Below are positions 9,196-18,547 of a DNA stretch of 64,000 bases, in pieces. Numbering within the stretch: position 1 is the first letter of the stretch; each line of letters opens with the position of its first letter. Source of the stretch: Limnobacter olei. Its GTDB lineage: Bacteria; Pseudomonadota; Gammaproteobacteria; Burkholderiales; Burkholderiaceae_B. The position numbers were made by a program, and so were the translations under genes. Where the stretch lies: NCBI RefSeq assembly GCF_029087225.1, contig NZ_JARFJD010000016.1, forward strand, positions 124,001 to 188,000, written 5' to 3'. The notes beneath the pieces are model-generated. The model had not been told where the DNA came from. It saw nothing but the letters and a program-made list of their open reading frames with translations, and did no database searches.

Positions 9196-10020
9196 TTAAC
9201 GGGCCGGGAGGTAATCCATCGGGTCAACAGGTTTGCCTTGCTTGCGCACTTCAAAGTGCAGTTTGGGGCGATCAGAATCGGACTGCCCTGCTTCCGCAAT
9301 TTTCTGGCCCTTGGTGACAGGCTCACCTTCTTTCACCAACAAGGTTTTGTTGTGGGCATAGGCGGTCAACAAGTTGTTGTCGTGTTTCAGGATAATCAAG
9401 TTGCCATAACCGCGCAGCGCGTTGCCTGAATAAACGACACGCCCCGCCTGAGAGGCAATTACGGGGTCGCCCACTTTGGCGGCAAGGTCAATACCCTTGT
9501 TTACGCCCGCTTTGTAGCCTTGAATAATTTCACCTGGATGCGGCCAAATAAAACCCAAAGTGACAGCAACGGGAGCCGGCGGTTTGATTTCGGGTGCTGG
9601 TGTGGCCTCGACCGGTTTTGCACCGCCAGCGGGAGTAATCGGGGTTACTTCAACACCAGTGTCTTCAACAGTGCTTGACCCAGACGCACCGGCCGCGACA
9701 GCACCAGGTGCGCCCGCCACGCGCAGCTTTTGACCAATGCTTAGCTTGCTGGGATCGCTCAAATTGTTGGATCGCGCCAGCTCACGCCAATCCAGACCAA
9801 AATCAAGCGCAATGCTGTACAGGGTATCGCCAGCTTTGACGGTGTAAATACCGTCGGTGGCCACTGCGGTGTCAGTAGAACGGGAGGGCAAACGATCGAC
9901 CACCGGGGCCTGGTTACCCGTTGTTGTACAGGCGGCCAGGAAGGTCAGTGTTGCAAACCCAACTGCCAATGCACGTGTGTAACCCAGCAATGGGGTTCTG
10001 GTTAATGCGCCACGTTTCAT
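9196..10020 (-). CDS. nlpD: NlpD-like murein hydrolase activator (LysM and M23/LytM domains)
   Basis: A 274-residue lipoprotein. The start ATG at 10020 overlaps the pcm stop (ATGA). Seen: a lipobox (FLAAC) near residue 30, a LysM domain (YTVKAGDTLYSIALDFGLDW), a Pro/Ala-rich linker and a C-terminal LytM domain (GIDLAAKVGDPVIAS, YGNLIILKHDN, LHFEVRKQGKPVDP). The first zinc ligand His of active M23 peptidases appears to be replaced in KAGVNKGIDLA, which fits the non-enzymatic activator NlpD. Role: switching on amidases at the division site. Confidence 0.9.
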   Translation of the reverse strand: MKRGALTRTPLLGYTRALAVGFATLTFLAACTTTGNQAPVVDRLPSRSTDTAVATDGIYTVKAGDTLYSIALDFGLDWRELARSNNLSDPSKLSIGQKLRVAGAPGAVAAGASGSSTVEDTGVEVTPITPAGGAKPVEATPAPEIKPPAPVAVTLGFIWPHPGEIIQGYKAGVNKGIDLAAKVGDPVIASQAGRVVYSGNALRGYGNLIILKHDNNLLTAYAHNKTLLVKEGEPVTKGQKIAEAGQSDSDRPKLHFEVRKQGKPVDPMDYLPAR

Positions 10021-10757
10021 ACGATGCGAGTTCCTTGTAACAGGGGTACGAATTTTACCAAGTCTTTTTTCTCTCGGTGCCATTTGTCGACCGCCAAACG
10101 ATCAACAATGACCAGATTTTGCTGATTCTGGTCAGCCACGGGCACTATAAGGCGCCCGCCAATTTTTAACTGCTTGAGCAAGGCTTGCGGTATTTCCAAA
10201 CCCGCAGCGGCCACAATGATGACATCAAACGGTGCTTGTGCGGGCAACCCCACCAAACCATCGCCATGAATTACTTTGACTTTCTGAAAGCCGGCAAGTT
10301 TTAAGTTGCGCTGGGCCTTGTCGTATAACGCCTCAATGCGTTCTATGCTGACCACCCGCTTTGCGATGTTGGCAAACACCGCAGCCTGGTAACCACAACC
10401 CGCGCCGACTTCCAGCACATTGTCCAGCTCTGCACGGCCATCCAGCGCATATTCAGCAAAACGGGCCACGGTGAAAGGCCGTGAAATGGTTTGTTGATGG
10501 CCAATTGGCAAGGCTGCGTCTTCGTAGGCTCGCGATGCAAATGCTTCGTCCACAAACAAATGCCTCGGCACAGTACCAATTACATCGAGCACACGCTGAT
10601 TCACAATGCCCAGAGTTTTCAGTTTTTGAACCAAATGCCCACGCGCCCGCTCGGAGGTCAGGCTTGAACCACCGATGCGTTCCGGAATGCGGTCCAGTTT
10701 GCGCGCAGACTGGGTAATCAGCGCAGGTGCTGGCTTGAAGCGGGGCTTTTGATCCAT
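10017..10757 (-). CDS. pcm: Protein-L-isoaspartate O-methyltransferase
   Basis: A 246-residue repair enzyme that methylates isoaspartyl residues in aged proteins using SAM. Seen: the PCMT signature VPRHLFVDEAFASRAYED, the substrate loop GHQQTISRPFTVA, and the SAM-binding block DNVLEVGAGCGYQAAVFA. The N-terminus carries about 30 extra residues compared with E. coli Pcm. It lies between surE and nlpD, the classical arrangement. Confidence 0.95.
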   Translation of the reverse strand: MDQKPRFKPAPALITQSARKLDRIPERIGGSSLTSERARGHLVQKLKTLGIVNQRVLDVIGTVPRHLFVDEAFASRAYEDAALPIGHQQTISRPFTVARFAEYALDGRAELDNVLEVGAGCGYQAAVFANIAKRVVSIERIEALYDKAQRNLKLAGFQKVKVIHGDGLVGLPAQAPFDVIIVAAAGLEIPQALLKQLKIGGRLIVPVADQNQQNLVIVDRLAVDKWHREKKDLVKFVPLLQGTRIV

Positions 10758-10766
10758 GTTGTTGTT

Positions 10767-11528
10767 TTACAGCCAATCGGCCAGGGTCTTCATTTGTTCG
10801 GTGTGCGTTAAATCAGCTTTCAAAGGACTGATCGAAATTTTACCCTGCTTGACCGCATAAAAATCGGTGCCAGGGCCAGCATCTTTGGCACCGCCGGGTG
10901 GGCCAATCCAGTAAACGGTTTCATCTTTGGGATTCTGGGTGGGAATCACGGGTTCGGCATGGTGGCGCTTGCCCAAACGGGTGCATTCGTAACCTTGCAT
11001 GTCATCGTAAGGAATCGGGGGAATGTTCACATTCAGCAGGCAATGTTCCAAACCAAGTTTGTTGTTCAGGAAGCGCTCAACAATTTCAGCCGCCACGCGG
11101 GCTGCGCTGTCCAGGTGTGCGTAACCTTTGCCAGCCAGCGAAAAAGCGATCGCGGGCAAACCACACTGAAAGCCTTCCATGGCGGCTGCCACAGTGCCTG
11201 AATAAATGGTGTCGTCGCCCATGTTGGCGCCGTTGTTGATGCCAGACACGACTAGATCCGGTCGCCTTTCCAGCAAACCAGTCACCGCCACATGCACGCA
11301 ATCGGTGGGGGTGCCATTCACATAACGAAATCCGTTGGCGGCTTTTCGTACTGTAAGCGGCCGGTCAAGTGTGAGGGCATTGGACACGCCCGAGCGGTCT
11401 TGCTCGGGTGCCATCACCTCCAGGTGAACCGTGTTGCCAAATCGTTCAAGCAAAGCACCATGCAAGGCCAAAATGCCGGGGGCACTGTAGCCATCGTCGT
11501 TGCTGATCAGAATGTGGGGAATGGTCAA
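10767..11528 (-). CDS. surE: 5'/3'-nucleotidase SurE
   Basis: A metal-dependent survival nucleotidase. Seen: [24 protein letters not shown] and [25 protein letters not shown], all SurE signatures holding the metal ligands. I place the start at TTG 11528 ([13 protein letters not shown]): GGAAG lies seven bases upstream, and family members start at this point. A longer frame from 11558 would overlap yaaA. It begins two bases after the yaaA stop, so the two are probably co-transcribed. Confidence 0.94.
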   Translation of the reverse strand: MTIPHILISNDDGYSAPGILALHGALLERFGNTVHLEVMAPEQDRSGVSNALTLDRPLTVRKAANGFRYVNGTPTDCVHVAVTGLLERRPDLVVSGINNGANMGDDTIYSGTVAAAMEGFQCGLPAIAFSLAGKGYAHLDSAARVAAEIVERFLNNKLGLEHCLLNVNIPPIPYDDMQGYECTRLGKRHHAEPVIPTQNPKDETVYWIGPPGGAKDAGPGTDFYAVKQGKISISPLKADLTHTEQMKTLADWL

Positions 11529-11530
11529 GA

Positions 11531-12307
11531 TCAAGCTTCCTTGCGACGAAACACCCAAGTGTTCTCGGTGGATTCTTTGGGTGCAAATGCGTAGCCTGCC
11601 ACCTTGAACTTTTTCAGTTGCTCTACATCTGTGATGCGTTGGTCAACAATGTAGCGGGCCATTAAACCGCGTGCTTTTTTGGCGAAGAAACTGATGATTT
11701 TGTACTGGCCGTTTTTGTAATCCTGAAACACGGGTTGAACCACACGTGCGTTCAAGGCCTTGGTGTCAACTGACTTGAAATACTCATCGGAAGCCAGATT
11801 CACCAACACAGGGTCTTTTTTTCCGAGTTCCTTGTTCAGGGCCGGCGCCACGGTCTGCTTCCAATAGGCGTATAGATCTTTGCCGGCTGGGTTGGGCAGC
11901 TTGGTGCCCATTTCAAGGCGATAGGGTTGCATCAAATCGAGTGGACGCAAAATGCCATACAGGCCCGACAGAATACGCACATGCTTTTGTGCAAAAGCCA
12001 AACCGTCTTCGTCCAGGGTTTTGGCATCAAAACCATCGTACACATCGCCATTGAATGCCAGTAACGCAGGCCGCGAATTCTTTATGGTGAACTTGGTTGA
12101 CCATTCGCTGTAACGCGTTGCATTCAGCACACCCAATTTGTCAGAGACCGACATGAGTTCGGAAATATCGGCCGGGCTCATGGGGCGAAGAATATTCACC
12201 AGCGCTGCGGCCTGCTCAACAAACTGCGGCTGTGTACTGGCTGAAACGGACAAGGGTGTTTCGTAATCGAGCGATTTTGCGGGAGAAAGAACTACAAGCA
12301 TGGACAT
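11531..12307 (-). CDS. yaaA: Peroxide stress protein YaaA (DUF328/UPF0246)
   Basis: A 258-residue protein. Seen: the family start [16 protein letters not shown], the central [37 protein letters not shown] and the C-terminal [13 protein letters not shown]. Known of the family: YaaA limits free iron and DNA damage during peroxide stress in E. coli. ATG is available at 12307 or 12301; the second gives the family-typical start. It is divergent from lexA across about 295 bases. Confidence 0.93.
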   Translation of the reverse strand: MSMLVVLSPAKSLDYETPLSVSASTQPQFVEQAAALVNILRPMSPADISELMSVSDKLGVLNATRYSEWSTKFTIKNSRPALLAFNGDVYDGFDAKTLDEDGLAFAQKHVRILSGLYGILRPLDLMQPYRLEMGTKLPNPAGKDLYAYWKQTVAPALNKELGKKDPVLVNLASDEYFKSVDTKALNARVVQPVFQDYKNGQYKIISFFAKKARGLMARYIVDQRITDVEQLKKFKVAGYAFAPKESTENTWVFRRKEA

Positions 12308-12602
12308 GAATCACCTGGTTGTTACTACGGGTTTATTATCGCAGGATCTGGCAGGTGATTCAGGGACAGGGTGGTGTGAAGTCGGGAAAAAATACCCAAT
12401 GCAAGGTATGCGAGTGACTGGTGTTTTTGAGGTTGGCCGCGGATGCGACTTTGTCGCTCCGCTTCTGGCCGTGTCTCCCAGACTGTCTCTCCCGAAGATG
12501 AATGTATTACCTGTCACATGCAGCAATTGGATTCAGGCAAATGTGTTTGCAAGTTTTGATTTACTGTATATAATCACAGCATGTTCATTCGAGATTGGTG
12601 CC
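12308..12602. promoter_or_regulatory. Divergent yaaA/lexA promoter region
   Basis: A 295-bp non-coding gap. An open frame continues upstream of lexA from 12300 but shows no conserved start, so I treat this as regulatory DNA. The only clear element is the LexA box near its right end. Confidence 0.7.
12564..12579 (+). promoter_or_regulatory. LexA-binding SOS box
   Basis: CTGT-ATATAATC-ACAG matches the CTGT-N8-ACAG proteobacterial SOS box, with the AT-rich centre of strong sites. It ends 23 bases before the lexA start, so it should overlap the core promoter or leader. No second box appears before imuA, imuB or dnaE2, so this one probably governs the whole operon. Confidence 0.92.
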
Positions 12603-13265
12603 ATGAAAGGTTTAACTGCTCGTCAACAAGAAATTCTTGATTTAATCCGGGACCAAATTACCCAATTTGGCAGGCCACCCACTCGCGCCGAAATTGCACG
12701 GCAACTGGGATTTCGCTCAGCCAATGCAGCAGAAGATCACTTGCAGGCTCTGGCCAAAAAAAATGTCATTGCACTGGATGCCAGTACGTCACGGGGCATT
12801 CGCTTGCTGGGTGAATACGCCGAAGGTTTGGAAGAAACTGCCAGCAAGGCCGCCGAACGTGCAATGGAGCAATTCATGCAATTGCCACTTATTGGTCGTG
12901 TTGCCGCAGGCAGCCCGATTCTTGCCCAAGAACATGTGGAAAAACAAATTCCTGTTGACCCCTCACTGTTTCCAGACAAGCCCGATTACTTGCTGAAAGT
13001 ACGTGGTATGTCGATGAAAGACATCGGCATTATGGATGGCGATTTGCTGGCCGTAAAAAAAGCCAGTACCGCCAGAGCGGGCCAGGTGGTGGTTGCACGC
13101 GTGAACGACGATGTCACCGTGAAACGTTTTTTCCAGAAAGGCCATGTGGTTGAACTGCAAGCCGAGAACAGCGATTTCGCTCCCATTGAAGTCGACTTGC
13201 GAACCGAAACATTCGCAATTGAAGGTTTGGCTGTTGGTTTGATTCGCCAAGGCCAGTTGCATTAA
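12603..13265 (+). CDS. lexA: SOS repressor LexA
   Basis: A 220-residue protein starting [15 protein letters not shown]. Seen: the winged-helix DNA-binding domain ([30 protein letters not shown]), the Ala-Gly cleavage site in [12 protein letters not shown], the catalytic Ser in [11 protein letters not shown] and the catalytic Lys in VAVKK-type context ([13 protein letters not shown]). Upon DNA damage RecA triggers self-cleavage, releasing the operon. I start at ATG 12603; the 101-residue upstream extension of the frame is not family-like. Confidence 0.97.
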   Translation: MKGLTARQQEILDLIRDQITQFGRPPTRAEIARQLGFRSANAAEDHLQALAKKNVIALDASTSRGIRLLGEYAEGLEETASKAAERAMEQFMQLPLIGRVAAGSPILAQEHVEKQIPVDPSLFPDKPDYLLKVRGMSMKDIGIMDGDLLAVKKASTARAGQVVVARVNDDVTVKRFFQKGHVVELQAENSDFAPIEVDLRTETFAIEGLAVGLIRQGQLH

Positions 13266-13290
13266 AAAGCAGTTATTGCACTAAAAAGCA

Positions 13291-14043
13291 ATGTCGGGGG
13301 TTGTTGTGTCGTCTGATCTTGCCAGCATTCACCCCGGCGTGTGGCGTGCCCACCAGTTTGCCAACGACACCAGTGCGCGTATACCCAGCGGCTTTGTTGC
13401 CCTGGATCAACAATTGCCCGGGGGTGGCTGGCCTACCCGCAACCTGATTGAACTGCTGCTGAAACACCATGGCATTGGCGAGCTTCGCTTTCTAATGCCG
13501 GTGTTGCGCAAACTGTCGCTGGAGAAAAAAAAACTGGTGCTGATTGGCGCACCGCTGCTACCACTCACGCCGGCGTTTGAGCAGTTCGGTGTGGCCTTGG
13601 ATCAGGTGCACTTGGTTCAAACCGACAAACCCCAAGATCGCCTTTGGGCGATCGAACAAGTGCTGCAAAGCGATTCCTTCGGTGCACTTTTCATGTGGCT
13701 GCCGGAAGAAAAAACACTGTGCAACCCAACTGTGTTGCGTCGCTTGCAGTACCAGGCCACTCGTTCACAGGGTTTAAGTTTTGTATTTCGCCCCATTCGG
13801 GCACAAATGCAACCCTCCCCGGCTTCACTGCGCTTGTGCCTGACGGCCCAAAGCAGCAATAGCTTGCGAGTGCATTTGATCAAACGCAGGGGGCCTGTGC
13901 TTGAGCAGGCAATACTGATCGATTTACCAAAACCGCAAGGTGCTTTACCCGACACCCCGCACTCACAGGAGCTTGTTCGTGCGCTGGATCGCCCTGAGTT
14001 ACAGACAACCCCGCAACCCACGCGAAGTCAAATCACAATTTGA
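13291..14043 (+). CDS. imuA: SOS mutagenesis protein ImuA
   Basis: A 250-residue RecA-like protein. Seen: the ImuA N-terminal pattern (IHPGVWRAHQFA), GFVALDQQLPGGGWPTRNLIELL, and GELRFLMPVLRKLS where RecA has its P-loop; the Walker A motif is not intact, as is usual for ImuA. It lies 25 bases after lexA. A GTG at 13306, preceded by GGGGG at good spacing, is an equally plausible start. Known: ImuA acts with ImuB and DnaE2 in damage-induced mutagenesis. Confidence 0.9.
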   Translation: MSGVVVSSDLASIHPGVWRAHQFANDTSARIPSGFVALDQQLPGGGWPTRNLIELLLKHHGIGELRFLMPVLRKLSLEKKKLVLIGAPLLPLTPAFEQFGVALDQVHLVQTDKPQDRLWAIEQVLQSDSFGALFMWLPEEKTLCNPTVLRRLQYQATRSQGLSFVFRPIRAQMQPSPASLRLCLTAQSSNSLRVHLIKRRGPVLEQAILIDLPKPQGALPDTPHSQELVRALDRPELQTTPQPTRSQITI

Positions 14044-15340
14044 TGCCAATTCCTTGTTTGAATTGGCAGCACATTACAGCCCGGTGGTGTGCTGGCGACA
14101 AGACCAGCATCATGAATATGTGGGTTGGCTGGTTGAAGTGCAGAGCAGCTTCAGGTTGTTTGGTGGCGCACAGGCTTTGCTTTCGCAATTCTGGGAAAGT
14201 ACCGAGGAATTTTCTGGCGAATTGCAACTGGCCAACCACCACACTGCAACTGGTGCATGGTGGCTTGGCAAGTGCGCCCCCGCACGCAATCTGGATGATT
14301 TTCTGGCCATGCTGAATTTCAATGAAAACAGTTTGCTGGCCCTGCCAATTTCAGTGCTTGATTGCGATGTGAAGCTGCAAACCACCTGGCGACAATGCGG
14401 TTTTGGCCGCATTGGTGATTTGTGGCGTTTGCCACGCGATGGATTTTTAAAACGGTTTGGCGCACAAGCCTTGGCTGAACTTGATTCGGGTTTTGGGCTT
14501 CAAAACAAACTCGCCATAGCAACGGCACCCCACGAACCTGCGGATACATTCGAGCAAGAAAAGGAATTGCCTTTTCACAGCGACAGGCTTGATCTGATTG
14601 AGCACCATGCACAAGCACTGCTTGAAGCAGTGTGCAACTGGCTAAAGCAGCAAAAACATGGAACACGTGAATTGCACTGGGCCTTTGTTCACGCGCACGG
14701 TGAAGAGGTTTTACGCCTGAGAAGTGCGCAAGCCACCGATTGCATCGACACATGGAAGCGCCTGCTGCACCACCAACTGGGGCGGATGCAATTTGACGAC
14801 GACATACGCAACCTTCGAGTGCAATGCATGCACAGTGAATTGCTGCCCAATGTGAATCGCAGTTTTTTACCCGATCCGGCAGAAGGCACTCGTAACTGGA
14901 ACAACACCTGCGATGTTCTTCGCGCGCGCTTGGGCGAACAAACCGTATTATTTGCAGCCACAGAAAGTGACCCAAGGCCCGAATGCAGCATTGTGTTGCA
15001 ACACACCCCGCTGCAAAAACCTGCGAACACTGCCTTTAAGAAAATTGAAAACCAACATGCCCCTGAATTGAACAATGCGGCATTGGCGGCCAGCAGCCCG
15101 CGCCCATTGTGGCTGTTGCCAACGCCCAAGCCACTTCAAGGAAAAGCCCCACAGTGGCAAGTGGGTGGCCCATGGCAATTGCTTAGCGGCCCTGAACGTG
15201 TTGAGTTTGGCTGGTGGGATGCCAAACCTTGCAAGCGCGATTACTACTGCGCACGCGATAGCAATTCCAGTTTGGTGTGGCTGTATCAAGACCTGCTTGA
15301 AGAAGATGCACGCTGGTTTTTACATGGTTACTTTGCATAA
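13979..15340 (+). CDS. imuB: ImuB, Y-family polymerase-like protein
   Basis: A 453-residue protein when started at GTG 13979, which has AGGAG seven bases upstream and gives the family-typical MRWIALSY start. A longer frame from 13940 exists. It overlaps imuA by 65 bases. Seen: the Y-family palm-like region without the catalytic acidic pair (YVGWLVEVQSSFRLFGG), helix-hairpin-helix-like RIGDLWRLPRDGFLKRFG, and a C-terminal WWDAKPCKRDYYCARD end typical of ImuB. Known: ImuB lacks polymerase activity and bridges DnaE2 to the beta clamp. Confidence 0.9.
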   Translation: MRWIALSYRQPRNPREVKSQFDANSLFELAAHYSPVVCWRQDQHHEYVGWLVEVQSSFRLFGGAQALLSQFWESTEEFSGELQLANHHTATGAWWLGKCAPARNLDDFLAMLNFNENSLLALPISVLDCDVKLQTTWRQCGFGRIGDLWRLPRDGFLKRFGAQALAELDSGFGLQNKLAIATAPHEPADTFEQEKELPFHSDRLDLIEHHAQALLEAVCNWLKQQKHGTRELHWAFVHAHGEEVLRLRSAQATDCIDTWKRLLHHQLGRMQFDDDIRNLRVQCMHSELLPNVNRSFLPDPAEGTRNWNNTCDVLRARLGEQTVLFAATESDPRPECSIVLQHTPLQKPANTAFKKIENQHAPELNNAALAASSPRPLWLLPTPKPLQGKAPQWQVGGPWQLLSGPERVEFGWWDAKPCKRDYYCARDSNSSLVWLYQDLLEEDARWFLHGYFA

Positions 15341-15352
15341 GGCACTCTGAAC

Positions 15353-18300
15353 ATGAATGCGCCATTGCACACCGCACCACCTTTTGCTGAAGCACTGGCG
15401 TTGAGTAACTTCAGTTTTTTAAAAGGTGCTTCACACCCGGAAGAACTGGTGCAACAAGCCAAACTGTTGGGTTACAGCGCCATTGGCATCACGGATGAAT
15501 GTTCGCTGGCGGGCATTGTTCGTGCACATCAGGCCGCCAAGGAGTGTGGTATCCAACTGTTGGTAGGCGCCCAGTTTGTGTTCGCAAACAACAGTGCATT
15601 TACCGGCCAGCGTATTGCCTTGATAGTGAAAAATAAAACCGGCTACACCCACTTGTGCAGGCTGATTACCCAGGCCCGTGGCCGTGCAGCCAAAGGCGAC
15701 TACCTGTTCACCCGTGACGACCTTGCCGATATTCCACCCGGACTTCAATTGCTGCTGGTGCCCGACGAACGCAACAAGGAAAACTTTCCTGCCCTGTTAA
15801 GTTGGTGTGCCAAGCGTTTTGCTGGCCGCATGCAGGTGGTGTGTAATTTGCAGCACCGTGGGTTCGACCAGGCATGGCTGCTGTACTTGCAGGCCTTGGC
15901 CCACCTGCACCAGGTTGAACTCATGGCCAGCAACTTGCCTGTAATGCATTCGGGCGAACGCAAAAACCTGCATGATGTGCTCACCGCCATTCGGCTGAAC
16001 TGCAAGCTGAACGACGCAAAACCATTTCTCGAAACAAATGCGCAACGTTGCTTGCAGCCCTTGCAAGTGCTTGCCAAAACCTACCCGCACAACTTACTTA
16101 AGCAAACTACAACACTGGCGGCACAGTGTGTTTTTTCACTAGATGAATTGCGCTACCAATACCCGCGTGAAATTAGCCCTGAAGGCCTGGAACCCACACA
16201 ATACTTGCGTCAACTTGTAGAAGAAGGCGCAGCCCAACGCTACAGCGGCAAAGTACCTGCCAAAGTCAGGAAGCAAATTGAACATGAATTACAGCTGATT
16301 GAGGAACTGAAATTTGAGGCCTACTTTTTAACGGTTTACGACATTGTCCGTTTTGCGCGCTCCCGCAATATTTTGTGTCAGGGCCGTGGGTCTGCCGCCA
16401 ATTCCGTGGTGTGTTATTGCCTGCACATTACCGAAGTCAACCCCGACAAAATGGCCGTGCTGTTCGAGCGTTTTATCAGCAGGGAACGAAACGAGCCACC
16501 CGACATTGACGTGGACTTTGAACACACACGCCGCGAAGAAGTGATTCAATACATTTACAAGAAGTATGGTCGCGACCGGGCCGCACTGGCCGCCAGCGTG
16601 GTGGTGTACAGACCCCGCTCAGCATTGCGGGATGTGGGAAAAGCCTTGGGGCTGGAAACTGATTTGGTTGAACAATTAGCCAAGTCGCAAGACGGTGGTT
16701 ACAGCCGCAGCATGAGCGTGGACCACATGGTACAGGCAGGCATTGATGTTCGCCAAAGCACCGTGCAGCATTGCGTGCATTTGGCCGATGAACTGCTGGG
16801 GTTTCCACGACACTTGTCGCAACACACAGGCGGCTTTGTGATTGCGCGCGACAGCCTGACTGAACTGGTGCCAGTGGAAAATGCTTCGATGCCAGAGCGC
16901 AGTGTCATTCAGTGGGACAAAGACGACTTGGACGCCATGGGCCTGATGAAGGTAGACGTACTGGCGCTTGGCATGTTGAGCGCCATTCGAATGACGCTGG
17001 ACGAATTGCACAAAAAACCCGGTGCCCCCAGAACCCTACAAGCTATACCACCCGAAGACAGCACGGCCTACGACATGATGTGCAAGGCCGACACCGTAGG
17101 TGTGTTTCAAATTGAAAGCCGTGCGCAAATGGGTATGCTTCCCCGCCTGAAACCCCGTGAGTACTACGACCTGGTGATTCAGGTAGCCATTGTGCGGCCC
17201 GGCCCCATTCAAGGCGGCATGGTGCACCCGTTTTTAAAACGCAGGCAGGGCCTGGAAGCAGTGAACTATCCTTCGGAGGCCTTGAAAGAGGCACTAGGCC
17301 GCACCCAGGGTGTTCCTATTTTTCAGGAACAAGTGATGCAAATCGCCATTCTGGCTGCTGGCTTTACACCGGGCGAGGCCGATGCGTTGCGCCGCGGAAT
17401 GGCCGCCTGGAAACGCAAAGGCGGCCTGCACCATTTTTACGGACGTGTGGTGAACGGCATGTTGGAGCGTGGTTACACCCGTGAGTTTGCAGAAAGCATT
17501 TTCAAACAAATGGAAGGCTTTGGCGAATATGGTTTTCCGGAAAGCCATGCCGCCAGTTTCGCCTTATTGGTGTACGCATCGTCCTGGCTGAAATGCCACC
17601 ACCCCGATGCATTTTTGTGTGGTTTGCTCAACGCGCAGCCCATGGGTTTCTATGCGCCTTCACAGCTGATTCAAGATGCACAACGACATGGCGTGACAGT
17701 ACGGCCCGTGGATGTGCAGTGCAGTGCAGTGCAAACCAGACTGGAAAATGCACTGATGAATGAATCACAGCAGCATCACCACAACACGCTTCTGCCTGTT
17801 CGTCTGGGTTTAAACCGGGTGAACGGTCTGAAACACGAGGCTGCATTGCGCATAGTTCAAGCCCGCGAACAAGGCTTGTTTGAGAGTGTGGAAGACTTGA
17901 CCAAGCGCGCCCTGCTTGACCGCGGCGACCTGCTTGCACTGGCCGATGCAAATGCGCTTGAGCAACTGGCAGGGCACCGCCGCCAGGCCGTGTGGCAAAC
18001 CGCAGCAACTGAAACAAGGGGCGTTCGGCACGGCGCAAACAACACAGACCTGCTGACCAACACCCGCAGCAATGAAACACCGCTTGAATTGCCCAAAGCC
18101 GGTGAACTGGAAGACATGCTGGCCGATTACCGCGCCACAGGTTCAAGCCTGGAACACCACCCTATTTCATTTTTGCGCAAGCAACTGGCACCGTACAAAA
18201 TAAGGCAGGTTGAAGAATTGCGCACTTACCCCAACGGCAGGCTGGCAAGGGCCTGCGGCATTGTGACACACCGGCAACGCCCAGCCACTGCGCACGGCAC

Positions 18301-18520
18301 CGTGTTTTTAAATCTTGAAGATGAAACAGGCAATGTGAATGTAATTGTGTGGAACAGCCTAGCCGAAGAACAGCGACAGGTGCTGCGCAATGCGCAAATT
18401 ATGGGGGTGTTTGGTATTTGGCAGCGCGAAGGTGAAGTGTGCAATTTGGTGGCACGCAGGCTGGTGGATTACACCCACCTGCTTGCGCAACTGCAAACGC
18501 CGTCGCGAGACTTCAAGTAA
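15353..18520 (+). CDS. dnaE2: Error-prone DNA polymerase DnaE2
   Basis: A 1055-residue C-family polymerase for damage-induced translesion synthesis. Seen: N-terminal PHP domain, palm catalytic motif PPDIDVDFEHTRRE, GRGSAANSVVCYCL, a helix-hairpin-helix region at about 815-870 and a C-terminal OB fold (GNVNVIVWNSLAEEQR). In the PHP motif the usual ELHxxSNFSFL is EALALSNFSFL, so the first metal-ligand His is lost. It is 12 bases after imuB and ends the lexA operon. Confidence 0.95.
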   Translation: MNAPLHTAPPFAEALALSNFSFLKGASHPEELVQQAKLLGYSAIGITDECSLAGIVRAHQAAKECGIQLLVGAQFVFANNSAFTGQRIALIVKNKTGYTHLCRLITQARGRAAKGDYLFTRDDLADIPPGLQLLLVPDERNKENFPALLSWCAKRFAGRMQVVCNLQHRGFDQAWLLYLQALAHLHQVELMASNLPVMHSGERKNLHDVLTAIRLNCKLNDAKPFLETNAQRCLQPLQVLAKTYPHNLLKQTTTLAAQCVFSLDELRYQYPREISPEGLEPTQYLRQLVEEGAAQRYSGKVPAKVRKQIEHELQLIEELKFEAYFLTVYDIVRFARSRNILCQGRGSAANSVVCYCLHITEVNPDKMAVLFERFISRERNEPPDIDVDFEHTRREEVIQYIYKKYGRDRAALAASVVVYRPRSALRDVGKALGLETDLVEQLAKSQDGGYSRSMSVDHMVQAGIDVRQSTVQHCVHLADELLGFPRHLSQHTGGFVIARDSLTELVPVENASMPERSVIQWDKDDLDAMGLMKVDVLALGMLSAIRMTLDELHKKPGAPRTLQAIPPEDSTAYDMMCKADTVGVFQIESRAQMGMLPRLKPREYYDLVIQVAIVRPGPIQGGMVHPFLKRRQGLEAVNYPSEALKEALGRTQGVPIFQEQVMQIAILAAGFTPGEADALRRGMAAWKRKGGLHHFYGRVVNGMLERGYTREFAESIFKQMEGFGEYGFPESHAASFALLVYASSWLKCHHPDAFLCGLLNAQPMGFYAPSQLIQDAQRHGVTVRPVDVQCSAVQTRLENALMNESQQHHHNTLLPVRLGLNRVNGLKHEAALRIVQAREQGLFESVEDLTKRALLDRGDLLALADANALEQLAGHRRQAVWQTAATETRGVRHGANNTDLLTNTRSNETPLELPKAGELEDMLADYRATGSSLEHHPISFLRKQLAPYKIRQVEELRTYPNGRLARACGIVTHRQRPATAHGTVFLNLEDETGNVNVIVWNSLAEEQRQVLRNAQIMGVFGIWQREGEVCNLVARRLVDYTHLLAQLQTPSRDFK

Positions 18521-18547
18521 TCACACAAAGCTTTTTTACTTCAATGA

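Noticed and set aside
12300-12602. N-terminal extension of LexA
   Set aside because: The LexA box falls inside it and the family start is at 12603.
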